Shown: positions 25,004 through 37,465, counted from the stretch's first letter. The stretch is DNA of 64,000 nt from Ostrinia nubilalis (GCF_963855985.1 NC_087119.1:5248001-5312000); one strand, 5' to 3'. The notes: generated by a model from the letters alone, not told the origin. A program made the numbers and translations.

Positions 25004-26123
25004 TCATTCATAATGCAGTTAGGTAAAGTCCAAAATGGACTGAAAAACAATTTGGCACTCTATCATTTACGACACGTGGCAATTATGTCTACTGTAGAGG
25101 TATATTATGAGGTTTGTCCCTGAATATCAAACAACATACACTTTGCATTTACAATATTATTCTTCTTCTAATACATAAAAATGGATCTATATTTCCCATG
25201 GTCTATTTTTTTGCGTGTTTGTTATTGTCAAGAGAAGGTTCTTATGTAAAAAATTATGAAATTTGCGCGGAAAATTAAACAAATCGAGTAAACTTAACGG
25301 ACATAATTAAATTTTCTTGAGACAAGGCAACGTCTGTCGGGACAGCTAGTTAAATTATTAATATTAATAGCACAATCACATAAAAAACATGGGATCCTTT
25401 TGTTGATAAATATTGCACATTCTCGTAGCTTAATACCCAAATATTTGTCGCGATCGAACGTCGAGTCTTTCGTTATCGTAGTGCGCACTTGCTGAAATAA
25501 TATTTTGTATTGTAATATCTGAAAGTGTTGTGAATGCTTATACTAAAACGTTTGTTTTTATTTGTATAGAGAACAATAGTGTCTAGACAAACCTAAAGAG
25601 GATTTAGGACGCTATTTGGATCAAATATGTAATTGCTCAATAATGAATAATCAATAAATAAATAAATTTATTCTGGACGGCACAAATGCCTACTCATTAT
25701 GACGTCATCAACATTTTAACAAATATCATCAACTAAAAACATCACCAGTGACTGGGTATAACACTGGTTATTTTACCTGCTTATTATAGCTACTATAACG
25801 GCCCCATTTTATTTCCCTCGGGTGAGATTTTATTTTATTACGTACCTACGACCAAAGTGCTGAAGTCCGTATCTAATTCGTCTACTTTGATAAAATTTTG
25901 TAATATTCTAACTGTACAATTACAATTAACTTGAAGATTAAAACTATATTTCACAAGTTTTGATAGAACATTATTTTTTACTCATCTAGTTACAGCTTTT
26001 TTAAAGCGATTGATAAGCTGTTTATCTCTATTAAAGTCAGGATGTTTGACAGTTTGTAGGGTGACAATATTTTCTGCCCCAGTGGGAAAATTCCATGCTT
26101 TTCCCACTGGACATATAATATTA

Positions 26124-26361
26124 CTAGCTTTCCGCCCGCGGCTTCGCCCGCGTGGAATTTTGTCTGTCACAGAAAAACTTTATCGCGCGCGTCCCTGTTT
26201 CAAAAACCGGGATAAAAACTATCCTATGTTCTTTCCCGGGACTCGAACTATCTCTATGCCAAATTTCATCAAAATCGGTTGCGAGGTTTAAGCGGGAAAG
26301 CGTAACAGACAGACAGACAGACAGACAGACAGAGTTACTTTCGCATTTTTAATATTAGTTG
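26124..26361 (-). mobile_element. Helitron-like element, family C, copy 2
   Basis: The minus strand ends CGCGGGCGAAGCCGCGGGCG then GAAAGCTAG. It carries a (TCTG)n run (reverse (CAGA) at 26306-26332) and the CCGATTTTGATGAAATTTGG block of 8940-9160. Confidence 0.75.
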
Positions 26362-27012
26362 GGATGTCACGGCTCGCTCTCCCACGCTTCACTTGAACTA
26401 AGAAAATAAACACTATTTTTCTTGTTAGAAACCCGTGCACGCAAAGGACGTTGTCCTCGATAAAGTGTCTCATTATAATAACGAGGTTTGCTTTTTAAAT
26501 TATATTTTATACTAGACAAATACAACGTCTATTGTGATATAACAAGTATTGTAGCATAAGAGCTGTTACGTTTTGTATTAATTTGAACTTGAAATAACAT
26601 AATTTGTGTACTGAAGAAAAAGTTTACATTAGCTATTCTACCATGCAGGTTCTGTCTACTGCATTTTTTCTGTGTAAATCTTGTAATACATATTATACTA
26701 ATCAGTACTTATGAGGTTGTACACTAAAGATCAGTAACTCGACTTCGAAACTTAGTACTCATCCTTCTGTTGTAATACGGGAGACAGTTGTCAAATCAAG
26801 AAATGTGGAATGTAGAATATTCAATAAGTTGTTGAAACCAATCAAGACCGAACCCGCAAATATATGGAACATAGTTAGGTACTTAAAACCTCGTCTAAGT
26901 ACGTATATATCAATTGACAACACTAGCTTATTTCAGGATTTTCAAGTTAGTGTGAACCGTGTAAACCTACCTACAGTATTAACGGTAACTTACAAACAAA
27001 GTGATTGTCTCC

Positions 27013-27971
27013 TTAACACGTTGAGTGCGAAACCAGGTCTATAGACCTTGTGTACGTCTCGCTTACCGTGCGGCTAAGAAAATTATAGTCTTCCTTGTCG
27101 TGCGAAAGGCATAACTTCAATTGGGTCCGGTGTAGGAAAGTGATGAATATATATCTATGATGTATTCTTAAAATAGAATCCAATGATGTACCTACCTTAA
27201 TACCAGGTTTTTAGACCTGGTACCGCACGGAAGTAATAAAATGTCTTCACAATGCGAAACCAGGTCGAAGCACCTTGTACCCTGCGCACCTGGTACCGCA
27301 CCCCACGCTAGCTTCGTGCAGCCAGTGTTGCCTCGCATTCGTAACGCACATGTCGACATGGCGTCAAGAGAAACAAACAAAATCAAAACTGCAAATTGAT
27401 TATAATTTAATTTGCTACACGATTTATTGCTAATTTAAATAATGTTTTTCGTGACAAACATTGGAAGTTGTAACTAAATGTTATTAAATAATATGTTTTC
27501 TTTAAATATAGCTTATTTAAGTATTTATGCACGTATGTCTTATTTGTAAAATATTTAGACTAAATTATTAAAACATCTTTGTTTGTTACTTTTTTAAATT
27601 TTTATTAAAACTTAATTTAAACTATCGATATTTGTATTTCACATCCCTAGAATACCCACCAGACTTCCTTACTTCAGTGCGGCACAGGGTGCATAAGCCT
27701 TGTATTTTGAATATAGCTATAATTTTTATACTAAACAAGTTATTCACGAACGCCTTCAAGTGTATGTCAATAAATGCATTATTATTAATATTCAAAGAAA
27801 AAAACACAATATCTATTAACATGAAGCCAAAAATAAAATTAATATATCTTAAATATTACAAGGTCTTTAAGCCTTGTTCCGCCACAATGTAAGTTTTAAT
27901 ACCAGGTTTACTGACCTTGTACCGAAGGAATGGAAAGTATTAGAAAGTTACTGCCGCAGCAAAGGTGTTAA
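27013..27971. mobile_element. TTAA-flanked piggyBac-like element made of dispersed small hairpins
   Basis: Ends TTAACACGTTGAGTGCG and GCAGCAAAGGTGTTAA are imperfect TIRs with TTAA. Inside, six short hairpins of the form CCAGGTC-loop-GACCTTGTACCGC occur at about 27034, 27202, 27260, 27680, 27859 and 27902, with AT-rich spacers. No transposase. Termini and hairpin logic resemble the element at 17524-19599. Confidence 0.55.
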
Positions 27972-28665
27972 TAATAGCACACAAAAATGTCCTACCAAAA
28001 CTCCGAACTAGCTGTACACACATTATATTAGTCAACACAATCCAGCAATCGTAGGTAAATCCTATAAATGTCGGAATGGGCTAGACAACAAGCCGAACCT
28101 CATGTATTATTACGTCACTGATCTAAACGATAGTACCTGCCGACCTACTGTAAGAGTAAAACGGTACTTAGTTAATAATTTCACAAGGTTGGCCCGGACA
28201 CTGCTGGCCATCAATTTAGGCTTCTTCATAATTTATGCATGAGGCACCGCGGAGCGAATATACAAATTATGATACCACCAAACGCAAGTATATTCATGAT
28301 AACGAGGCAGGGATTTTAAACATTACAACTCACAGAGATTATGTAGTGTACGTACTTTTAAATTACCTATTTACATCAACTTAAACGTAAGAAGTAGGTA
28401 ATTCTTATACATTGTAACACTAAACTTTGAATATACAATGCCATTCCGTAGACCGCTTTTATTTTATTACAGGAGAAAAGCGAGTTCTTTGTGGAATTTT
28501 ATTGTAATAATTCATTGTTTTTTGAAATATTAGCCTTTATTCTCTCGTGGCTTTGCTCGCATAGGTTTCGTGTTTTAACACTGTTAATTAACTGTCCTTC
28601 TTTTTGAGGTCCTATTACATTGATTAATCTATATTATTATTGACGGAACGTTTCTTTGTCCACAG

Positions 28666-29582
28666 GCATGGCTGGAAATGGATGTGTTCTACACTCCTCC
28701 ACGACCATCAGTGGTGCTACCAGTCTTGCCGCCCGAAGACGAGGTCTGCCCAACCGCCTTGAGCTCAGCCAGAGGATCCCATCAGTCTGACATCCCCTCC
28801 GTTCATGGCTCTAATCATGGACCTAGTCATGCGTCTGGACACGCATCTGGCCAAGCGTCCGTACACGCATCTGGCCAAGCAGCTCATGGACCTGGTCATG
28901 CGTCTGGACACGCATCTGGGCAAGCGTCAGGACACGCATCTGGCCAAGCATCCGGACACGGGGTTGGGTCATCGAACGCGCACGCTTCTAGTTCAACAGC
29001 CGCCTATGGGTCTACTTCAGCAGTTGTACACTCAACCGGTCAAGCGCCCTCTCACTCCTCCACGGCAGCGCACGCAGTCGCTTCTGGTTCTGGATTCACA
29101 CATCATACGGCCGGTCTATCGGCACACGCGTCTAGAATCCTATCCGCTCACGCGTCCGGCCACTCATCCAGGCTCGCGTCCGTTCACACTGCAGCCGCTT
29201 ACTCGTCCAGACAAGCGCCAAGCTATGGTCAAGCTTCCACACACGTGCCTGGATACGCGACCGCTAGCACTTCTGGTCAATCGACCGCGCACGCTTCCGG
29301 ACACGCGTCTGGACCCGCGTCAGCTCATACGTCCGGGCAATCATCTGCACACGCGTCCGGGCATGGCTCTGCTCACGGCTCCATGTATGGCTCATTGCAA
29401 GAGTCCGGCCATAGCTCAGACGCTCAATCTGAAGCAGACGACGATGACCACGCACTAGAAGACATCGAGCGGAACATAGCCAACATTGAACGCTCTTTCC
29501 TGAACAAAGAGATCATCATTAACCTCGACGGAGATGAATCTAGAGGACGGAAACTGAAGATCGTCGGAAAACGTTTCCTAAG
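28666..29582 (+). CDS. otof: Otoferlin-like ferlin, exon a: end of C2A plus long Ala/Ser/Gly/His-repeat linker
   Basis: Internal coding exon, 917 nt. It starts after a pyrimidine-rich acceptor (TTTCTTTGTCCACAG) in phase 0 as AWLEMDVFYTPP, which fits the last beta strand of a ferlin C2A domain. It ends at AG|GTAAGG (phase 2), just before an in-frame stop that lies in the intron. Residues about 35-250 are low complexity, made of ASGH/ASGQ-type units; a 69-nt segment is duplicated near 28816 and 28885. The last 55 residues are acidic (SEADDDD) and then mixed-charge and helix-like (ALEDIERNIANIERSFL). In vertebrate otoferlin the C2A-C2B linker is acidic/Ser-rich without this repeat. An ATG at 28678 could start a shorter product, but the strong acceptor favours an internal exon. 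Ferlins are tail-anchored multi-C2 proteins of vesicle fusion; the repeat's role is unknown. Confidence 0.85.
28816..28960 (+). repeat. In-frame coding minisatellite in the otoferlin linker
   Basis: 12-nt units encoding Ala-Ser-Gly-His/Gln (GCATCTGGCCAA, GCGTCTGGACAC) are arranged in two 69-nt blocks beginning CATGGACCT at about 28816 and 28885, with degenerate units continuing to about 29360. All unit lengths are multiples of three, so length change keeps the frame. Confidence 0.85.
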
Positions 29583-30793
29583 GTAAGGGCGTAATTTAAT
29601 TTAATGAGACCCCGAAACATGCAACTTTTAATTCAGACCGACCTTTCGTCACGCCCCTAGCAGCATCTGGTTTATAAAAGAATAAAAATGTTATTTCCAC
29701 GTTTATAATGAAAAAGCCCGGGAATGAATGTATCATTACAAAACTTCAAAGTTGTAGCATATTTTTGCATTGGTTACTTTAATTACACACAAACGCCCCG
29801 GCACTGAATTCTAAATTGACCTAGTTAATGCGGAGACTGCGTGAAATAAACAAACATTTCAAAATATCTGATGCTAGACACAAGGAACAGAATTTTAAAT
29901 CTTGCAAGAAATCCTCCCTTCTGAAGGGCCATTAATATTCTTGTAAGACAAGGTTTCACTGTGAGATATATTTACAGATAGGGCATTTTGTTGTAAAGGA
30001 ATATACTCGTATTTGGTTACACAGTCAATTGAATTTACATTTGTTAATGTTTAATCAAACCAATTAGGAGGCAACAACCAATTAAGGTCAATAAGCGTGT
30101 AGTGCCACTCTCACTCGCCACGGCTCGTTCTCCGTTCATACGTAATTGGTTTTAAAACTGGAAAATAAACTGAACATATTGATGGAAATAAAATACCCGT
30201 ATCCTGAATATTGAAAATTTCTTCTGGCTTAATAATGAAGCATATCGGTTTACTCGTAAAAAGTGAAATACCGTATGCAGTCGGCAAGCAACAGATGAAT
30301 AATAGTGCAGTGCAACTGGTCAAAGGCTGTCTCTATTTTTCCAAGTAAAACGAATCAGTGAAATATGAATCTTGCACTAATAAAATAGAAATACAAGACG
30401 TCGCTTTAAGCGGCTTATAGCTGTTCCTTTTCACAGCATCTACTTTTTCTTTGTAAGCGTCCAGTTTCTTCACTTCTTTCTTCACTTCACTTCTTAAACG
30501 AAAATAGTACTTAGTAACGATGTAGATGTTGTTTTTGTGATGGTTATTTATAGCGACATTTTTAAAAGCATAAAAATTTGAAGCTTGATAAGCTCATCAC
30601 CCTTCGGAGTACACGATACCCCTCTTTTCATATTAGCGCTATAATAACTTTAAAATAATAGACACACTGTGATTGTTAAAGGTGTATTATAACAAGACTT
30701 TCTATGAGTCCTGTACTTATCTCCAATGTTGCCTTTTTGAATAAGTAAGTAGATTTATGCAACAATCACAACAATTTCATCTTGTCCATCCAG
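29583..30793 (+). other. Otoferlin intron a-b (phase 2)
   Basis: GTAAGG...CATCCAG intron of 1,211 bp. AT-rich; no repeat family or exon recognised inside it. Confidence 0.85.
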
Positions 30794-31063
30794 GCGTGGT
30801 TTCTCAATGGGTCCTGAGAAGACGGTCACCATTGCGGACCGCGACCGCAAGCGCACCCCAACTACCTTGAAAGCTATGCGTGCCTTGATAAGACTCGGCC
30901 GGCGTCCTCGTGAAAGTATCGGGGATGAAGAACAGGGGCTCCTCGACCAGCCTGGTCCGTCATCGGAGCCAGAACAGCCTACCTCGTCTGCTGCCTCCGT
31001 GTCATCTGACGACATCCTGGTTGACACTCGCTCGCCTGCTGAAACCCTCAAAGTGAAGAGACT
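30794..31063 (+). CDS. otof: Otoferlin-like ferlin, exon b: linker before C2B
   Basis: Exon of 270 nt. The acceptor is CATCCAG|G and the donor is CT|GTAAGT; both introns are phase 2, so it joins exon a (AG+G = Arg) and exon c (CT+G = Leu) without shifting frame. It encodes RGFSMGPEKTVTIAD, a basic stretch (DRDRKRTPTTLKAMRALIRL) and an acidic/Ser-rich tail (SSEPEQPTSSAASVSSDD). The LKAMRALIRLGRRPRES part aligns by position and character with the basic FSAMKLGKNRSHKEE region just before C2B of vertebrate otoferlin (recalled, not searched). No C2 fold is expected here. The open frame runs two codons past the donor to a stop, as expected for an exon edge. Confidence 0.88.
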
Positions 31064-31852
31064 GTAAGTACCACTTTAATACTCAAAAGTAACTTGATGA
31101 AGTATCGCGTCAAATGGCCTTTTCCATAAAGTACCTAAGTAATTCATTTATCCAGTTATCATGAGAGATATTTTCAAATACCTATGGATATTTTAAAATG
31201 ATAGGATTTTAAATTTTAGTTATCTCGGCTATAATATATATTTCGGAAATATAGTTCGGAGAAGGAATTCATAAATCAATTTGTCCATTCCGTTGATTAA
31301 CTAAATAGACAAAAGGACTATGCTGCAATATACAAATGAAATTTCGCCGAATCCAGGCTTGCATTTAGGCCGGCTTACAAAGCTTTAAAGCCTGCATTGT
31401 GATTGGAACAGCCTTTGTTCAAACAGCCCCAGGTATCGGGTCACCCGGATCACATGCCAATAGCATTACAGTGGAAACGCGGTACAAAAGGGGCTAAATT
31501 TTGAAACATTGTGTGGATGTCAAAGGTTAGTGTAAACGGGAAATATACTGATCATAAAAGGTGTACCGATGGTTTAGGATCAAGATACAGTACGTGTCCG
31601 AGGAAGTGCTAAGCTTCTAAAGGATAGTAGAATCTGCATCCACTGTTACTGGAACACTTCTGTGTTGAAATCATAGATAAATTATTAGGAACGTAAAATG
31701 GCATGTACCTATCGTTCAAAGATTTCAACATCTTCGGTGCTCTGTTAATTCAAACTTTAATGTTATACCTACGAGTACCACTAGAGATGCAGTCCCAGAA
31801 GGTGACAACGCATTATACATATAACTATAAAAGCCTTTGGGCTTTGTTTTAG
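31064..31852 (+). other. Otoferlin intron b-c (phase 2)
   Basis: GTAAGT...TTTTAG intron of 789 bp with no recognised insert. Confidence 0.87.
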
Positions 31853-32039
31853 GCGTCACCTGATCGACAGCGCCGGGCCGTCTGCTCTTAAAGCTGCGGA
31901 CTTCCAAGTCTGCATCACCATCATCGAGGCCCGTCAGCTGGCTGGCCTGAACATGGACCCTGTGGTCTGCGTCCAGATCGGAGACCACCGCAAATACACC
32001 AGCGTCAAGGAGAGCACCAACTGCCCGTATTACAATGAA
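31853..32039 (+). CDS. otof: Otoferlin-like ferlin, exon c: first half of C2B
   Basis: Exon of 187 nt with acceptor GTTTTAG|G and donor GAA|GTAAGT (phase 2 in, phase 0 out). It encodes [40 protein letters not shown] and [20 protein letters not shown] followed by NE. This is the opening half of the ferlin C2B domain and is nearly residue-for-residue like vertebrate otoferlin; [10 protein letters not shown] and [11 protein letters not shown] are the giveaway blocks. The loop-1 region keeps the Asp of MDP but lacks the D-x-D pattern of strong calcium-binding C2 domains. C2B is implicated in lipid and SNARE contacts in otoferlin (family knowledge). This is the exon that identifies the gene. Confidence 0.96.
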
Positions 32040-33385
32040 GTAAGTAGATTCAAAATTCAAAGATTATTTATTCAACGACAAAAGGTTACTCAACAATACA
32101 GCAGATGTGGGCAGCTTATATCACCAGCCCAAGATCCACAGTGTGGCTTCTAATGAAAATGAATCCCAAGAAGTAAAGGTTGAATAGACCCAGAGTATAG
32201 CTTACGTCGAAATATAGGAGGAGTTTGTAAAATGATATAAGCGTTCGCGTTCAACTCAAGTACCTAATAGTACTTTGAATTTATAGTCAGGGTTATTAAA
32301 AAGCTACTACTTACTATTTAGAGCTAGCATTTTAGGAAGAATCTTTTTGATTGTACATATCAAAAGCCTTGATCATGCGATTCCGTAGCAAAAATGGTTG
32401 CAAAGGTACTTTTGGATGTTCAGAGAATTTTATCAGGTCAGGGTGATTAAACCGGGGATTAACCTTTGTACGTGTCTAGATCCTCCCCCATCCATTACCA
32501 AACCTAATGGAATGCTAATAAAAATGCACGATATCGAGAGTGCACTTTAGTTGAGGAAATCCTAAGTACAGTTAGCGTGAAAGTTGACAAAATTGCAACT
32601 ATTCGTTGACGACGTTGGCATTGTCATGGGTCATTTCCAAGATCACATTTTACAGGACGATTGAAAGGATATATTTGGCTGATCTGACGGGCACATCAAT
32701 GACTGAGAAAGTGGACACCGATTTCACTAAGCCTACCCATAACCAACCATCATTTTTATAGCCTCAAGCTTATTACGTTCGCAGGAATTGTGAGCCTGTT
32801 TGCCTATAGGTTCATGTTCCTTATCAGCAACATATATCGTACCATGGGTACCAAGACGGCTTTTGTTTGTGACGGTATTAAAGGGATCTCAAAGTAATCT
32901 TCAACACACAGAGCGTAACGTTGGGAGCACGATCGGGAACTCCGTATAACTAATCCCCCTATCTAGATGTTGAACAACACAGAGGAACTCCGTCTATTTT
33001 AGGTCTAAAACAAATCCTTTGAAACACCAGATCAGCTGAAGCTTTTAAATGGGTGCAACCGCTTTTGCTTCGGAATCAATAATGGGATGGAATGTGCTGA
33101 ACATTTTTGTTTAATGTTTCTGTAGTGTTGTATTGGCTACACTATTTCTGATCATAGTTGAAAGAAACTCAGATGTAACTTATTAAAAAAAACAACTTTA
33201 AGTACTTAAATTTAAATGAAATCTTCTTGTCGGCCTCGATATAATTTTATCATCGATTTTAGACGACTAATGAAAACGATATCATCGTTTTAAATAGATA
33301 ACCTTTCTCGATATAACGATAAAATATGTTATTATGTAAGATATTCAGTTTAGTACGCTTAACACCCTTTATTCTTTGTTCGCAG
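32040..33385 (+). other. Otoferlin intron c-d (phase 0)
   Basis: GTAAGT...CGCAG intron of 1,346 bp. The frame of exon c stays open past the donor by chance. No insert recognised. Confidence 0.87.
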
Positions 33386-33448
33386 TACTTCGTCTTTGAC
33401 TTCCACATCGCTCCGAAGATGCTGTTGGACAAGATAATCACCCTGTCG
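33386..33448 (+). CDS. otof: Otoferlin-like ferlin, exon d: C2B middle strands
   Basis: A 63-nt, 21-codon exon with acceptor TTTGTTCGCAG and donor TCG|GTAAGT, phase 0 on both sides. It encodes YFVFDFHIAPKMLLDKIITLS. The preceding exon ends ...CPYYNE, so the junction reads NEYFVFDFH, as in vertebrate otoferlin C2B. It is too short to be found by ORF length alone; it was identified by continuity of the C2B fold. The intron that follows runs about 29.5 kb to the next recognisable exon. Confidence 0.95.
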
Positions 33449-34672
33449 GTAAGTACTTAGTATAATTTATTAATATCAGCTTCGCTATCTTATATTACAG
33501 CTGCTATGCGAAAGCGCTATGCATTTACCTAAGCTTTAAGCTCGACCATTATTTACTCCAAAAACGTACGTAGTCTAATATTAAATCTTGATTTGAAAAC
33601 AATGTTTGCGAGAAGCAGGCAAGCGTCACCTGACGCTTGTTTATAAATGCATAAATTGTTCATGGATTTTGATCATAATATGCGTTTATGCCTGTACTAG
33701 TTTTAGTACTTATGAAAAAGGGCGACTTAATTGTTGATGTATTTATAGGTATGCGTAAAACTCTTCAAAACATTTTCGATTTACGTGCTTAGAGATAGCC
33801 AAGATGTGTTGTAAACGTGTTCTTCGACCAATAAATAATTTAATTTAATCATTTCAATCCAAAAATGAACAGATCTATTCAATTCTTTATTTCCTAACTA
33901 AAAACCTTTTTCGGAATATCTTTCTCAATAAACCTACATTTTTGATACTTCACAGTCGCCGATAACTCGAGAGCTAGTTTAAAAATTCACCAGCATCACC
34001 TCTGCGAGGCTATGATTTATTCATCGCTCAATTTGTGTCCCGTGCACCATACACACGGACTAATTTAGTGCGTTATGCATTAACAATCTTCATGACACGC
34101 CTGAACGAGTGACACTGCTTTAAATATACTCTAAGCTCTGGAAAGATAATAGGATTTTCGCTCAAGCGCTCCGTTAGCTTTTTTATCTGCGATACTGGAT
34201 CATAAAATGTTAATTTAAGCAGTATTTGCGAAACACTACTTATACCTATCTTCATGCTACAAAGTCTTGTTTTAAATTCTAATGTGATCGACGATTTTAA
34301 AATTTTCTTTATTTTTCTTTATGCATAACAAGGCAGGTATTTGACCACAATCGCACCTGATGTAAGTAGGATGCAGTCTAGGATGGTACATATCTGTCCT
34401 GTAAGTGCCTATTCACTCTCGCCGGATTATACCTTTCGGGAAAGACAGCAGCAAGCAGCTAATTCCAGTCCCTAGCTGTTCGCATCATAAAAGAGTCATC
34501 GAAACGCTTAGTGCGAGCTGGTTGAATGTTAACAGTATAGGGATGGTACGCTAACCTGCGTCTGGTTCCCCGATGATGGAAGGGATCGAGGGATCGAGAA
34601 GAGATCGAGAGATCGAAGGGAAAATCGAGTTTCCCTCTCCCGACTCTTTATGAAACTGTAGGTACAGTCGCG

Positions 34673-35137
34673 GAATGAAAAGGTTCGTCACCTTAGTGTC
34701 GGTTTTCGCTTGCACTAGGTACTGTAAGAGTCAAACCTGCCAACATAATAGTGCAAGAAACAGTGCTGCTAACATTTAAATAAATATGACGTTTGCTAAC
34801 GAATAAGGTTTTGCTTGTTTATTTTTCTATCCCATCAGTGCAATGCAATGATGATATTGACCAATTGACAATAGTTTTTTTTATTTAATAGAAATGATAA
34901 TGGCAGGTTGAACCAACAAGAAGGTTTTAGTTTATCAATCATAATAATCTTCTTGACAAGATAAATCGTCAAACAACTTTGATCTGAATAATTTTGAACT
35001 TTACGGACGAACAGTTAAAGATTATTTTCTTTAACTCGAGATTATTCTGTAACATAGTTTCAAAAGGTAATATGTGCTCGCGATTCGTTAAAGGAATCAA
35101 TTTGAAAACTGACGAACCTTTTCATTCCGTGACTGTA
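34673..35137. mobile_element. Tc1/mariner-type MITE W, copy 1
   Basis: 465 bp including the flanking TA on each side. The ends CAGTCGCGGAATGAAAAGGT and its inverse form a TIR of about 26 bp with one mismatch. TA|CAGT is the mariner pattern. A second, interrupted copy is at 56359-58080. The open frame crossing the right half includes the TIR and is not a transposase. Confidence 0.75.
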
Positions 35138-37333
35138 CATTTCAGTGGATTGAGGCATCGCAGATTTTCTGTATACGATTTGCGTTACTTCATTAGTAGA
35201 AGAGTACATGCTACAATTTTGCACCGTGGTGCATCGGCAGCACGGAATACATAATGAAGTTCAAGTAAAGTGATTGCAAATTTAAATTACGTAACACCTG
35301 CGCGGACTTTGAATGAAGTAAATTAAAATCACTGAAACTTCATTAGTGCTTGTACATGATTATTTTTAAAATGTAGCAACAGCTATATCTTGTTGACTTG
35401 AAGTCATTTTTTTCTGCGTTAATAAATTGAAATTAATATACAAACTTTGTGTCGTATAGAAATGATCATACTCTTGTGTTTCTGACACAAGTTAGCTAAA
35501 TAATGCAAGAGGGTGGAAAATTAGATTAAAAAACAACACTTTATTTTAGTTAAATTAAACTTCGTCTCTCATAAAGCGATGTTACGTCACTCAAACCTTA
35601 TCTTTAGAGCTAAATGTTTTCAACACAACTCAAACATGAACTCGCGAAGCATACGAGATTAGTTTTTCAAATTAAACAAAGCTTGTTTTACTTTAGTTCG
35701 AACGAAAGACGTTTATGGCGCTGTTGGAAGGCTTCAGGTTAAGATATCGTTGAAACTTTATAACTCGGTTAATCTTAGCGGTGCATGCTGAATTTAAGTT
35801 TTTTAGTAATAAATCTAAAGGTAAATATGGAAATGCAGGTATCTTGACGTTTCAACAGACGTGAAATGTGTTATTTTAACAGACAATTACTTATTCTTAT
35901 TTATTTGTGATGTAGTTAAGGTTCAAGATTTGATCAAATTACCTTTCATATTTTAGAGTGTAAACCTTAAGGTAGGCAATTGTTATATCTGGTTTTCCTG
36001 AAGACTAATTATTACCTTCACCTTCTATGAATTATAAAAATTCGCAATGTTTGGACTTACTAATACCTACTATAAAAGCTAATAAAGCTCAAATTCACAA
36101 AAAATATGACCTTAAGCGGTAATTTTACAAAACGATATTTACTTTTCAATATTTTTTCTGGGATAACCGCCAAAGTTAGCTGTAAAAGTTTGTGCATTTC
36201 GGGCAAACTACCCGGGTAATGTGTACCCGCGGTCCTGCGTAAAATCACTGACCCTGGGGGACATTCTCTAGCATTCTGTGCCGCAAACTTTAAATCACGT
36301 TTAAACTGACTGAGGTAGGGACGTAACGGTCAGAAATCTGGCATTTTATCTAAGAACAAGCTGTTCCCGCGACTTTGTACGCGTGAAAATTGTTTAAGGC
36401 CGGGTAGCAGAGAAAATGGCGAAAATGAGGTTTTCATTTTTCATTTTTGAGGTACTAAACAGTAAAATTAAAGGCTAAGATTTTTATTGGGCATAGTTGA
36501 GGATATTTTCTAGGGCTATTAACGGATGGAAACACGATTTGATGAAGTTGACTCGATAGAATAAATTCCCAAAGTTACCTCTATTCGTTTTCTATATATG
36601 GTTTTATTTTTAAAATAAGCGATTTTATATTCTAAATCTTTTACTAAACTAAAGTTCAGAAATAACTTGAGGGCTTTTAACGGATGAAATTTTTATATTG
36701 CGTCTTATTTAGTTACTATGTTAAAAAATGTGGAAAAAATCGTCCATGACGGCTTGGACAATCTCAATCAGTCGCGCGGTGGCGCTTACGGAGGACGGAC
36801 GCGTGTCAGTTTTTTGGCCGTGACAGTTCGCGATTTGTCAATATTTTTGACAATGATGACTTTGATGAGTCACAGTATAATAATATCAGTGTTACTGGAG
36901 AAAGCTAAAATTTTTGATAATTAAGAATTATCAATTTTGTCTACCTATTGAAATTTAAATCGTTCGCATCCTTTTAAACGAAGACTCTACTCATGATACA
37001 TAGTACATTCCTCAAATATGAGACAAAACCAATGAGTTAAAATTACATTTTAATAGTACCTACATACAATCGCCTTACACTCTTTAGAAGAGCACACTGA
37101 TACAAATAAATAATAAAATATTAGGTCAGTGGGTCAAATATAGGGGCAGCTGCACGTCACTGAAAGACGATTCTGTTTACTCGGCATCTGGGCTGGAGAA
37201 CATGAACCCTTTTTTACAGGCAAATGGAGTTATAACTGGACAAATTTTACATGAAATGTTTAACAGAAATCAGTTAAAAGACACATACATGGAATACCAA
37301 TAAGGTTGCGGAGGGAAAGCTACCTATTATAAA
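35138..37333. other. Intron stretch without recognised features
   Basis: AT-rich. Only a short Helitron 3'-like scrap near 36367 (CCCGCGACTTTGTACGCGTG) was seen. Confidence 0.5.
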
Positions 37334-37465
37334 CTAGCGGCCGCCCGTGACTTCGTTCGCGTGGACCTCGTTTTACCCCCGTTAGATATAATGTTGATAG
37401 ATGGCGTTTCACGGCTTCCCCCGAATGAATATTTACGAACGTCATACAGTAGTTTGTCCAGCGCT
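37334..37465 (-). mobile_element. Helitron 3'-end module, truncated
   Basis: CTAGCGGCCGCCCGTGACTT start (minus-strand 3' end). The following 125 bp match the reverse complement of 24876-25003, including GATAGATGGCGTTTCACGGC. Confidence 0.65.

Larger units (their letters stand above)
1..28665. other. Upstream intronic or intergenic region without recognised host exons
   Basis: No exon with C2A character was found on the + strand, although exon a begins in the last C2A strand and needs an upstream partner. The earlier exons are probably left of base 1, or are too short or divergent to see by eye. Repeat content is listed separately. Stretches over 300 bases in which I recognise nothing: 1319-2979, 3119-3744, 4263-4892, 5229-5742, 6651-7427, 7586-8939, 9161-10291, 13299-13807, 14437-15984, 16913-17389, 19600-20321, 20470-22740, 23183-23582, 23753-24194, 25004-26123, 26362-27012 and 27972-28665. 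Confidence 0.6.

Noticed and set aside
28805..29458. 217-codon second open frame (+) and a minus-strand frame overlapping the otoferlin linker exon
   Set aside because: The repeat has a 12-nt period, so other frames stay open by default; no splice logic or domain supports them.
30755..31051. 98-codon minus-strand frame
   Set aside because: Antisense shadow of otoferlin exon b.
34994..35254. 86-codon frame, repeated at 57937-58131
   Set aside because: It lies in the mariner-like MITE W in both places and includes translated TIR; too short and without DDE/D motifs.
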